From: Schistosoma haematobium
Taxonomy: Eukaryota > Platyhelminthes > Trematoda > Strigeidida > Schistosomatidae
Direction of reading: 5' to 3'
Length of the DNA: 64,000 bases
NCBI RefSeq assembly: GCF_000699445.3
Contig: NC_067196.1
Span: 46,727,364 to 46,791,363 of the forward strand
The notes under the pieces were generated by a model. It had not been told where the DNA came from and did not search any database. It saw nothing but the letters and a program-made list of their open reading frames with translations. Numbering within the stretch: position 1 is the stretch's first letter; each line of letters begins with the position of its first letter. Positions 46,326-56,130 of this stretch are shown piece by piece. A program made the translations under genes and the position numbers.

Positions 46326-46993
46326 CAATAATATACACTCTAGAAAATTAATCAATTCATCTTATGCAATAAGTTTAAGTTGTCGTAGAATAGTAGAACA
46401 GATTCTTTTCTTTTCTTTTTTCTTAATCAGTATATTTCGTATTATGATTACAATTGTCTTTTTTTTTTACATAGAAACAATTGTAATGTATCTAAGACAA
46501 ACTTAAAGAAACAAAATATTTCATAATATACTTCATGCAAACTGATTAGTTTCTTATTAAAAATATGCTAAAGTAGATTTTACAAATAAATAAATAAATA
46601 AATTTAACATATGAGAAAATTATGCAAATTAGTTAGATAAACTATTCTAAACTTTTATCTGATTCAATGTTGTTGTAGTTTTCCTTTTTTTCTCTTTTTG
46701 TTTCTTCTAAAATTTTGCTCACCAATTGGTTAGAAAAATAAGAAAAAAAACAGAAATTTAATTTCGTAAAGAAAAAAACATTGTTTCTTGAATGAGTGAA
46801 CAAATATTTCATGTTTAAAGAAAAAAAAACTAAAAAAAAAAGAAAACAGAAAGAAGTACCTGGAATATAAAATGAAACTGTTTTTGAATTTTCTGGATTA
46901 TATTAGTTGACAGGTTATTGCTATAAAAAAATAGTTTGAAGAAATCATTAAATCGGTTTTATTTTTCAATCGATTGATTAGTGTTTTATTATT
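46326..46993. other. Homopolymer-rich sequence
   Basis: Poly-T and poly-A runs and an (AAAT)n run at 46584-46604; no gene seen. Confidence 0.5.
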
Positions 46994-47140
46994 ATCAGAT
47001 GGGTTTTGTGGATATTATAGTAATTTTAATGAATAAGATCATGAGTCAATTGAAGCTAAACCACCATGGAAAACCTGGGAACATTGACTCATTATCTTAA
47101 CCACTGAAATTACTATAATATCCACAAAACCCATCTGATA
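46994..47140. repeat. Small palindrome made of two SINE-2 3' ends
   Basis: atcagatgggttttgtggat at the left is complementary to atccacaaaacccatctgat at the right, and tagtaattt/aaattacta pair inside them. The centre keeps ccaccatggaaaacctggga. The ribozyme has been lost. It directly precedes the full-length SINE-2 copy. Confidence 0.8.
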
Positions 47141-47157
47141 TTAATCAACATATGCTT

Positions 47158-47520
47158 ACTAGTGACTGGCTTCACGAGGTATATCCTGGAGTTCTAGTGA
47201 GAAGTAGTGACCAGTGGAGTTCAACCAGGTCTGTTGTGAGATAGTAACTCAATGAAGACAATGGTCGATGTGTCGCTCAATTTCGTGGATTAGTTGAATT
47301 TAGACATTAACACCGTTGGATGCCGGCCGGCTCAGTGGTCTAGTGGTTAAGTGCTCGCGCGCGAAACCAGTAGGTCCTGGGTTCAAATCTCTCGAGGGCG
47401 TGGATGCGCACTGCTGAGGAGTCCCACAATAGGATGAAACGGCCGTCCAGTGCTTTCAGGTTTTCCATGGTGGTCTAGCTTCAATTGACTCATGATCTTA
47501 ACCATTAAAATTAGTATTTT
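47158..47520 (+). repeat. Full-length SINE-2 copy (CCGGCCGG subtype)
   Basis: 5' leader from actagtgactggcttcacga, ggtatatcctggagttctag, cagtggagttcaaccaggtc, gctcaatttcgtggattagt; A box ggctcagtggtctagtggtt (47330-47349); B box gggttcaaatctc (47380-47392); hammerhead (47408-47453); 3' end ggtggtctagcttcaattga. The last part of the usual 3' terminus (tccacaaaaccc) is missing. Nearly identical 5' half to the 16195 copy. Confidence 0.93.
47408..47453 (+). ncRNA. Best SINE-2 hammerhead ribozyme motif
   Basis: Stem I GCACTG/CAGTGC 6 of 6; core CTGAGGA; stem II GTCC/GGAT (one G-U pair), loop CACAATA; GAAA; stem III A-U and C-G closing GGCC; cleavage after GTC at 47447. Everything a type-I hammerhead needs is present in 46 bases. 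Confidence 0.82.
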
Positions 47521-49084
47521 ATTGTTGTTAGGACTGATAAATAATTTGTTCATTATTAGTTCATAAATATTTGTTCCGTTTGAAATATGATTAACTAAAC
47601 AAAAATATGATTAAAAGACGAGTACATAAATAAATACTTAGCAAATGTATCATATACACTAACTAATTAGAGTAAATAAAGTATAATCGTCGTTGTGTTG
47701 CTTGATGAAATTAGTCTTTTTAACATAGTCTTAATATTCAGTACTATATAATTATGTGAAATATCATATGATGATCTTAAAATGATATTTAATTTGGAAG
47801 ATTTCAAAACATTTATGAAACTAGACCACAGTCTATACAAAGTTACAATGTTTATTAAGACAATAAACAGTTCTCTGATTTTTGAAGTGAAGGATTAGTT
47901 GTTTGGTTTCCGTTGAGTATTAGCATATTTTACCGTACTAATAAGTGGTTGATTGTAAACTAAATGAAAAAAACTTTCTGATTCGTACTCTAATGTGTAT
48001 ATTCATAATATATTATTTCCTAACATTATATAGATTTTCACTTATTTAGACTGGATTAGAAAGACAGTTAAGTTAGATTACATTTGTAAAAAAAGTAAAT
48101 AAGATCAAATGTACTGTAAGTAGCAACGAAGTGCTCCTTGCGTAACAGTCAGTAATGTATTGAGTTAATGATTAAACCATATCTATGTTGCATTAAGAAC
48201 TTATTATATGTTGAATTCAAGTTTAGTTAATTGTAAAACATTTATAGAACTTTACAAAGATTAATACCTTGTCTTTCTGAATTCATCATAACCATGAATT
48301 ATCGAATATAAATTAGTATGTATGATTCGAAGGAGTGTTTTTTTAAAAATTTTGATTCGTTATGTTTCAGTGATTAATGTACTTCATATGTGCGAATAGA
48401 TAAAAGATAATTAAAGAAAAATATGAAGATTGAATACTTACTTTTGTTTCCTTAGCATGATTCAATTGACAGTTTAATCAACACTATGGTCAACATTTTT
48501 TACACAAATGAAAATGATTACTTATGGACTTCAGCAACGATATTAGAATGTACTTAAACAACATCTTTTGAAAAACGTATTTCTTTTTAGTGGTAGCTGT
48601 TGAACGATCTGAAAATTATCATATCAACAGTCAGTTCGGAGACCAACCTGAACGTTAAAAGACTCCAAACGCACATATATCAATATTAACACTTCAATTA
48701 CATCATTTATCTTCAATAAATCGTCTTAAACTTACCTATATCAATAAAAATGTCAAATTACTTGAAACGAATAGGTTTATTTCATATTTCATATGAAAGT
48801 ATATACAATTGTATTGTATCAATAATTGCAAACAACATTAAGTCACTACTATTTACAAAATGAAGTAGCCAATTGTATTTGATTAGGTAGTCTTCTCTTG
48901 ATATTATTTCAAAGAGTTTTTTTCAGTTCGGTATAAGAGTATATTGGGGTAAAAATCTCCATAGTCATGATATCATGTGCTCATCTAACAGCTGAAATTT
49001 TCAAAACAATATTTATTTTTGAGATTTTGTTTACTATTTTCTTCAGGAAAAATGGATAAGGTTTTGATATCGCATAAGTAAATG
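47521..49084. other. Unassigned AT-rich sequence
   Basis: Nothing recognised. Confidence 0.4.
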
Positions 49085-49225
49085 TTTTGGGGAGACTATA
49101 ATTTCTTAACGAACCAATCAGATATAAAATAACAGCACTTGGATTTTAGCGTAAAATTCATTCATCCATTTGGCTAAATAGTTTTGGCATTATAGTTTAT
49201 GTCAGTTCGTAATGAAAACATTTGC
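49085..49225 (-). repeat. Interspersed repeat E, copy 2 (inverted relative to 37550)
   Basis: cttaacgaaccaatcagata, cttggattttagcgtaaaat, ttggcattatagtttatgtc and cagttcgtaatg are complements of copy 1 in order. Confidence 0.7.
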
Positions 49226-49765
49226 TCTAATTCCAAAACCTAACCATCGAATGTCATTCATCATTCTAATTACACTGGTTTATAGCCCTCATTTTTATTA
49301 GGTAAACACTCTAAAGGTCACTGCGGAGTCCATAAATTTTTTTGATTTGGGCTGAAATTATTTTTCGCAGACCGCTATTTCAAAAATGATCATTGCAAAA
49401 GAATAAAGTGTCGGAAAATATTAATTCCATATTTTTCTCAAGTTAGCCATTAGCGTTTGTTGTTTCTTTTAGAAAACTGTAATTCAGATAAAGATGAATG
49501 TCTTTGTAGAAACGTTTTAAATAAAACCAGCCATTTTCATGTGGTAAAATAAAAATGTTATGGTCTCAAGGTTCTTTTCACGGGGAAACATCATGTATTA
49601 CTAAATGTTAGACTCTTCACTGAGCGTAAATGTTTTACTAAGACTTAATCAACATAATTAAAATACGTGACTCAGTTTAGCATCCACTGTACAAAATAAC
49701 TTTATTACAAGGGTAAGTATATGTACATTTTAAACAGTACAAGTCACTTCCTCGGAGTAAATAAA

Positions 49766-49818
49766 TTATTTACTCTGAAGAAGGAGCTCACCTTAAGTCA
49801 CGAAACGTCGGAAATAAA
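49766..49818 (+). ncRNA. Penelope-type hammerhead-like motif
   Basis: The core CTGAAGA (49775-49781), a CGAAAC block and the GTC cleavage triplet (49807-49809) occur in the right order and spacing. Stem I can form with 8 pairs (TTATTT...CT with GGAAATAA, one bulged A). Stem III is minimal (A-U closing CG). Stem II is weak (GCT/AGT plus one G-C). The text aaggagctcaccttaagtca before cgaaacgtc resembles the terminal repeats of Penelope-like elements, where minimal hammerheads are established. No RT is next to it. Confidence 0.5.
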
Positions 49819-50289
49819 ACTTTTTCTACTCTTCGGGATACAACAAAAGGTATTTTTCATGAAGCAGGGATAAATTTCAATTTTAATTGATTTGACGTTG
49901 AGGAACAGAGGAAACTATAAAGAAATAGACAACCATTTATTCTCTATGATAGTATTTATTCACTGTGACATAAAAATGCGAGCAATACATTTACCAAAGT
50001 TATTATATGAGAAAAGTATATTTGAAATAATGTTAACGATTGTAATTAAAATCATGTTGAATTCGATTATCACACCGAAGAAGTCCAGATATGTTTGCTG
50101 GACGAAACGCTGAGATTATTTCAAATATAATTTTCACATATAATGACTTCTCTATACTGGGCGCCCAATTTTTGTCAAACTATTCTTTCTAATATTAATG
50201 AATATTCGTAGTTATCAAGGTTGCATGACTAAACAAGAAATTACTAAAATCTCTGCAAAACACCTCTCTGAACATAATCATCATGTTGT
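49819..50289. other. Unassigned AT-rich sequence
   Basis: A 73-codon frame (49892-50113) has no recognisable character. Confidence 0.35.
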
Positions 50290-50680
50290 CACTAGTGACT
50301 GGCTTCAAGAGGTATTTCCTAAAGTTCTAGTGAAAAGCAATGACCAGTGGAGTTCAACTGGGTCTATTGTGAGATAGTAACTCACTGGATACAATGGTGG
50401 ACGGTGACGCAATTTTGTGAATTATTTGAAGTTAGACATTAACACCGTTGTATCTGGCTCATTGGTCTACAGGTTAAGCATTCGCGCGCGAGACTGATAG
50501 GTCCTGGGTCCAAATCTCGTAGGGCGGGATCGTGAGTTCATAATACTGAAGAGTCCCGTGCTAAAACGAAACGACCATACAGTTCTTCCAGATTTTCAAT
50601 GGTGGTCTAGCTTCAAATGACTCATGAATTCAACTATTAAATTACTACAATATCCACAAAACGCCTTCCGATAATTAAGA
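50290..50680 (+). repeat. Full-length SINE-2 copy
   Basis: Leader (cactagtgactggcttcaag), A box (tggctcattggtctacaggt), B box (gggtccaaatctc), hammerhead remnant 50538-50585 with CTGAAGA and GAAA kept, cleavage triplet changed from GTC to ATA-type text, stem I mostly lost, and the complete 3' terminus (tacaatatccacaaaacgcc). Confidence 0.9.
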
Positions 50681-52065
50681 AATCAATGTTATGTTGCATA
50701 TAACATAAAAAATATTTACACAATAACATTATTTTGAGCTAATTAAAATAAGGACAATGTTACCCAGTAATTGGTCTGTTTCGGAATATGATTTTTGTAA
50801 TTTTTATTTAATTAAATATAGACTTTTCACACGTAGTATGACGTACTACTTAAAAACAAAGAAAGATACCCTGATTTGAATTACAATAATTGTGAAAATC
50901 AAAACTATTTGAATAAATGTAAACAATTAAATAAAATAAAAGCACAATGTATTAAGTAGTCAAATAAAATTTAATTCAAATTTATTCAATAATAAAATTC
51001 TATGCAAGCAGTTTTTAAAAAAATGCCATAATACAAATGTATATTTATTAAATGCATAAAATCATCCATCCATTATTGAGTTTTATTTTATGTACAAAAT
51101 TCAAATAGAAACCAGCGTACTTTACACATACACACAGGCAGAGAGAAAGATATATATAAGTAGTATATATAATAAATTTCTGATTATTGATGCATAACTT
51201 GATCATTGAATAAAAAAGATAGTTGTTTATGTATCACATTGAGTTTACTTTAAATGTTGTATTCTGGATATATATCTATCTATCTGTGTAAGGGTGTATG
51301 TTTGTCAAATAGTTAATATTCCCTGTTACCCTTTTTTATTCTATTTTGAATTCACTCTCGGTATCACGTATCATAATCTTTCTATGGTTAATAATTTTAC
51401 TTTAATTATTTTATTTTTTGTATTTAAAATAAGAAAAAAAAAGGTTTTATGATAATTATACATTTCATTCAGTTACACAAGGATGATTTAGATTAGATTG
51501 CAGGAAGTGTAGTATATATTATTGTACAATATTATTTGAATGTTAAATGTTAGTAACTTGTCTATTCATTTCATTGTATTATATCATATAGTTTTTCTTC
51601 AAAATTTTAGAAAAACTAAAAAAGAATTACACACACACCCACCCAAAAAAGGGAAACTAATTAGACTGTGGATGATATTACAATAATAATTTTCTTCTTG
51701 GTTGTTTGTCTATGGGTTTTTTTCTGTTTTGTAATTATTCAAATGACTGTTGAATTATAGTATAGAACATTTTTTTTGTAAGATTTTTCATAGACTTGAT
51801 TTGTTTATACATTTGCTGATATTATTATTGCACTGATAATAGTTAAGTTAGATTAGTGCTGATATTGAAGTTATTGACTGAAAGAAATCACTTCAAATAA
51901 TAACTACAATTACTGTTAAACAAATTGGTTTTCTTTTATAGGTAACTGTGTATGGTTGACAATGAATTCGAATTTTTAAGTTTTGGTTATTAGTAAAATA
52001 ACGTGATTTATATCCTTAAATAGAAATATGTTAAAGTAATAATAAAGATACTCTAGCATAATATA
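50681..52065. other. Unassigned AT-rich sequence with simple repeats
   Basis: Includes acacacacccacccaaaaaa at 51629-51649 and several A/T runs; no gene or repeat family recognised. Confidence 0.4.
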
Positions 52066-52290
52066 TTGTTATTTAAAAGAATGATATTCAACTTGATATA
52101 TTCTGACGAGAATAATGAACGCTAACCATTGGAATCCAATTATGGATCAGTAATATACATGTATTCTTATTTTATAATTATTAAGTAACTAACTTAGGTA
52201 TATGAACATTCTTCTTATTATAAGCTTTATTTTGATCCATCGTGTATTGTCATACGATCTGCCGTTCTTGAGTTATGAAATTTTCTCAGA
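52066..52290 (-). mobile_element. Partial LTR copy, same family as 7604-8082
   Basis: From TGTTATTTAAAAG onward, ttcttattttataattatta, cttcttattataagctttat and tttgatccatcgtgtattg line up with the complement of the 7604 LTR 3' half. It breaks off after gatctgccgttcttgagtta. Confidence 0.65.
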
Positions 52291-52458
52291 TAAACCATCC
52301 ACCGTTGAGAACTCAAAATGACTGGAAACTTCAATTCGATAAGATTTAGACTCGAATATGAATACATTAATAACATGAAAGTCCATTTAACAAAAAAAAG
52401 AGAAACTGTACGTGAAGAAATTTTATTTAGTCACCTTATATTTATTAAGAAGTTAAAT

Positions 52459-52934
52459 TGTTATATCTCGACGATGAGAACTATTTCTGGACCAATACGA
52501 AATATAGTTTTATTGTATAATTGTTAAGTAGCTGAATTATTCATTTTCATGTTCCTGCTGTTAAAAGTTTTACTTTGACTCACAGATTATTATTATACGA
52601 TTTACCGCTCTTGAGTTCTTACCAGTCTATTAATTACAGTCCCCCACATTCACAGTCACATTTAGCTAGATCTTGTACAAATGTTATTTTCTATTTCATG
52701 GTTTGATGTGGTGTGTTTGGTTTGTATATAAACCCAGTATGTCTGAAATACATGGAGGTTGAGATTGGTATTCTGCACTCATCAGGCAGGGCTAGGTAAG
52801 AAGGACCGGTAAGGACTTTAGACTGTTCGTACGGATTTATGCGTTATTGATTCGATCGATAATTCACTGTTCTCTAATAGGCGGTATCATTACATTATAT
52901 ATTGATAGGGCACAAGGCCACGAGTTATAAAACA
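52459..52934 (-). mobile_element. LTR copy on the minus strand, same family as 7604-8082
   Basis: Begins TGTTATATC (complement of the GATATAACA end), continues with ccccacattcacagtcacat, tgtacaaatgttattttcta, gtgtttggtttgtatataaa and ggtcttt-type text, and ends near ttataaaaca. Length about 476 bases, as in the solo LTR. No matching target duplication was found. A partial copy in the same orientation lies about 170 bases away, so this could be the debris of one element. Confidence 0.75.
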
Positions 52935-53811
52935 GACAAATATTAGCCATGTAATAACCTTCTATAGATAAAAGATCATTTTAGTGAATTATTATTTTGA
53001 TACTTTTACCTCTTTCTTCAGCAAATACTGTTAGACGATGTTCTTATCCTATTTCATTTTACAAGTTAATTGATGAAATCTTTGGATTTGCCCTCATTTA
53101 TTTACTTAAGTGACTGCAATATTAGACATTCAAGCTAATTCTATTACTAGAGTTTGAATATTCCAGCTAAATGTATACAAATACATTGGAAGTACAAATA
53201 TCAGCTGGAACTTAAATATTTTCAATTGCTTTCAATTACAATATGTCAGAAGAAAAGATTAAATGAAGATAAATCTTTGAAATATGAATTTATTGTTATT
53301 TGCATGTTTAGTTACTTTTAATTAAACGAATTTATGTTCCTTCATCAACGTAATTATCCTTTCCAGTCGTCTTCATATTGATCGCATTATTTTATGAACT
53401 GCAACGTTTCCTATCTATATTCACTGTTTCTTGAACATCACTAGACATTAATTTAGAGGAAAATTCATAATTTTCATTAGGTTCTGTTTTAAATTCAACA
53501 TTCAAAATCATAAACATTATTGAGAATTCTTAGTAAAATTAATTAGTAGCTATAAGTGAAAGGCAAAAGGTATCTTTCATTCATTCAACTTTATAAACTC
53601 TTGTAACTAAAATCAATATCGAAGCATACATTTCATGTAACCCACATACCAATAGAGGTTAATCAAATGATATATCTAGCTTAAACGATGAAAATCTATA
53701 GAAATTGGTATTTTTAATTATTTGCAATTATTCTTCAATTTATATGTTTCCAGAAAGAGGGTTTTGTGGAGCTTCCAGTAATTTAATAGTTGGATTTATG
53801 AGTCGATTTAA
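52935..53811. other. Unassigned AT-rich sequence
   Basis: A short SINE-2 3'-end piece (agaaagagggttttgtggag ... gatttatgagtcgattta) lies at 53754-53811 just before the next SINE-2 copy. Confidence 0.45.
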
Positions 53812-54045
53812 TTTAGTAATTTCGTGGATTATCTGAAGTTAGACATTAACACTGTTAGATGCCGGCTCACTGATCTAGAGGTTAAGCGTTCGCGCGCAAG
53901 TCCGATAGGTCCTGGGTCCGCATCTCGAATGGCGGGATCGTGGGTGAGCATTGCCGAGGAGTCCAACAATAGAACGAAACGGCCAACCAGTGCTTCCAGG
54001 TCTTCCATGGTTATCTGATTCATGATTCCAACTATTAAATTATAT
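53812..54045 (+). repeat. SINE-2 copy, ribozyme core mutated
   Basis: Leader (tttcgtggattatctgaagt), A box (cggctcactgatctagaggt), B box (gggtccgcatctc), hammerhead reading CCGAGGA (U4 changed to C) with stem I partly lost, 3' end. It is immediately followed by an opposite-strand copy. Confidence 0.85.
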
Positions 54046-54260
54046 CAGAAGGGGTTTTGTGCAGATTGTAGTAATTTCAATAGTTGAGATCATGAGTTAA
54101 TTAAAGCTAGACCACCATAAAAAACCTGAAAGCACTGGACGGCCGTTTCATCATACTGTGGGACTCCTCAGCAGTGCGCATCTACGACCTCGCCTCGCGA
54201 AATTCGAACCAGGTCCTATCTGTCTCGTGCGCGAGCGCCCAACCCTCCCTGTTAATACAA
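54046..54260 (-). repeat. SINE-2 copy, opposite orientation to its neighbour
   Basis: Minus strand: B-box region (cctggttcgaatttcgcgag), hammerhead, 3' end up to tatcagaaggggttttgtgc. The A box is truncated at 54245. Confidence 0.85.
54132..54177 (-). ncRNA. Hammerhead ribozyme motif (SINE-2), weak stem II
   Basis: Stem I GCACTG/CAGTGC 6 of 6, core CTGAGGA, GAAA, GTC intact; stem II GTCC/TGAT has only two Watson-Crick pairs and one wobble, so folding is doubtful. Confidence 0.6.
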
Positions 54261-54544
54261 ATTGAATAGTTTGAAATGTTACAGTAATCAACCTCAACTG
54301 ATATGTTTATTAATCAGACAACAGAAATACAAAATTCTATCTTTCATTTATTTTGATGTTTTAATTGTATCTTTGAACAGCATCTCAAATCATATGATAA
54401 TCCAGTAGAATTATTTAATAATAGCTATGTATATTGTCAAAAATTGCTATTGCATTTTTATATACTAATATATAAAATATTTAAATGGTTCTTTAAGTTA
54501 TAAAGTTTTTAATTTATTGTTATATCTAGAGCTTAGAACCTTGA

Positions 54545-55130
54545 TACACCATGTACAAGTTGAGCACTCGGACGCTAGGACTCTCCAAGTAGAAAATCAG
54601 AAGACAACGGAAAGGGATACTGTTCCAAGCAGTGTCTAATATATTACAAAACTCTCAGGTATTTTTGGTTTTTAGTAAGGACGAAATCATCATTATGGTC
54701 ATCCAATCCACATACAGGGATTTTAGCGTTTGTTCAATAGGGAAGCTACATGTAGAGATTCTGGAATATTCTTCCACAAGACGATTGGGCGGAGTGTCTC
54801 TGGCTCTTCCTGGGCCCGTGGACCTTCGTCACACCATCCTTTTCTACATACTCTTAAGTAAAACTTATCTTCGGGGCCACCCGAAACTTGGTCAACGTAT
54901 TCTTCTTGCGGCCCATCACTCTTGAAGGTTGTGCCGCTTTGCTCTTTCGTCTTTTATATCTTCTACATTCATTCTTATTAAGGCTTTTTTGAGATGAATC
55001 CACGATCATTTGAAACGGGAGTGTGTGATCAATATTCTGCTATCCCTTTGAATTCGATTTATATGCCTTATACACGTATCGACATTTCTCCGGACTAAGT
55101 ACAGTACATTTCCAATCCAATGTTCCATAA
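54545..55130. other. GC-richer tract of unknown origin
   Basis: Markedly less AT-rich than its flanks (gcactcggacgctaggactc; cctgggcccgtggaccttcg; cggggccacccgaaacttgg). A 97-codon plus-strand frame (54632-54925) starts MSNILQNSQVFLVFSKDEII and has no domain I recognise; the opposite strand is broken. Most likely an old transposon or LTR fragment of a family not otherwise in the window; a host exon cannot be excluded. Confidence 0.35.
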
Positions 55131-55473
55131 CTTTTTGAAAGATTGAATAAATTCATTCCGTTCGGTCCAGTATAGATAATGAATCATAACCTGAAATGCA
55201 ATTTCTTGTAGATGTATCAAATACATCTAATGATGAATAATTTGTTATAAAGTCAAAAGACTATTCAACACAACTTAATATTCACAACCTTTCCTAAAAT
55301 TGCTTGATTGCGTGAAAGTTGAATATTCCTATCTGACTGCCGATGATTGAATTCAGTATTCTATTTTAATGAATGTAATGTGTATTACACCATGATAATT
55401 TCAAATTCGTCTTGCTCAACAGCAGTTTTTTTCCAATAAATAAGGAATATTCTGTTTAACATTGTAAATTTAC

Positions 55474-56130
55474 ATTACTTACGCCTGTTACTCCTCGTGA
55501 AGGAACATAGGCCGCCCACCAACATTCTTCATCCAACCCTGTCCTGGGCAATACTTTCAAGCCATTTCCAGTTGTTATTCATCCTTTCCATATCTGCTTC
55601 TATTTCCTGAAGTAATATGTTCTTCGGCTTTCCTCTTTTCAGCTTCCCTTCACCATTCCAAATTAGCACTTGACTCCTGATGCAGTTTGGTGACTTCCAC
55701 AATGTATGTCCTGTCCACTTCAAACGCCTTTTCCTGATTTCCTCTTCATATGAAAGCTGGTTTGTTCTCTCACACAGAAGACTGTTGCTGATGATATCCG
55801 GTCAATCGATGTTGAGCATCTTGCGTAGACAACTATTTATAAATACTTGTACCTTCTTGATGATGGTTGTAGTAGTTCTCCAATTTTCAGCTCCGTACAG
55901 TAGAACTGACTGTCTTGACGTTCGTATTGAAGATTCTCACTTTGATATTAGTTGAAAGTTGTGTTGAGTTCCTTATGTTCTTCAATTGAAGGAGTGCAGC
56001 CCTTTCTTTGCCAATCATCGCCTTTACGTCTGCATGTGAACCTCCTTGTTCATCGATGATGCTTCCTAGGTATGTGCAGGATTCAACATCTTCCGGAGTT
56101 TCGTTATCAAGTGTGATTGGATTTTGAAAA
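55474..56130 (-). mobile_element. RTE-type LINE, 5'-truncated 3' end
   Basis: Same subfamily as the 41829 copy: tail cattacttacgcctgttact, then the complement of the RT C-terminus including tttcagctccgtacagtag and the cttcctaggtatgtgcagg stretch, ending at tgtgattggattt. The short minus-strand frame (55529-55723, with [20 protein letters not shown]) is a real remnant of the LINE C-terminus, ending in AQDRVG. Confidence 0.92.

Noticed and set aside
47325..47395. tRNA-like sequence with good A and B boxes
   Set aside because: Not a functional tRNA gene: it is the head of SINE-2, the arms do not close a full cloverleaf, and the same block recurs in other copies.
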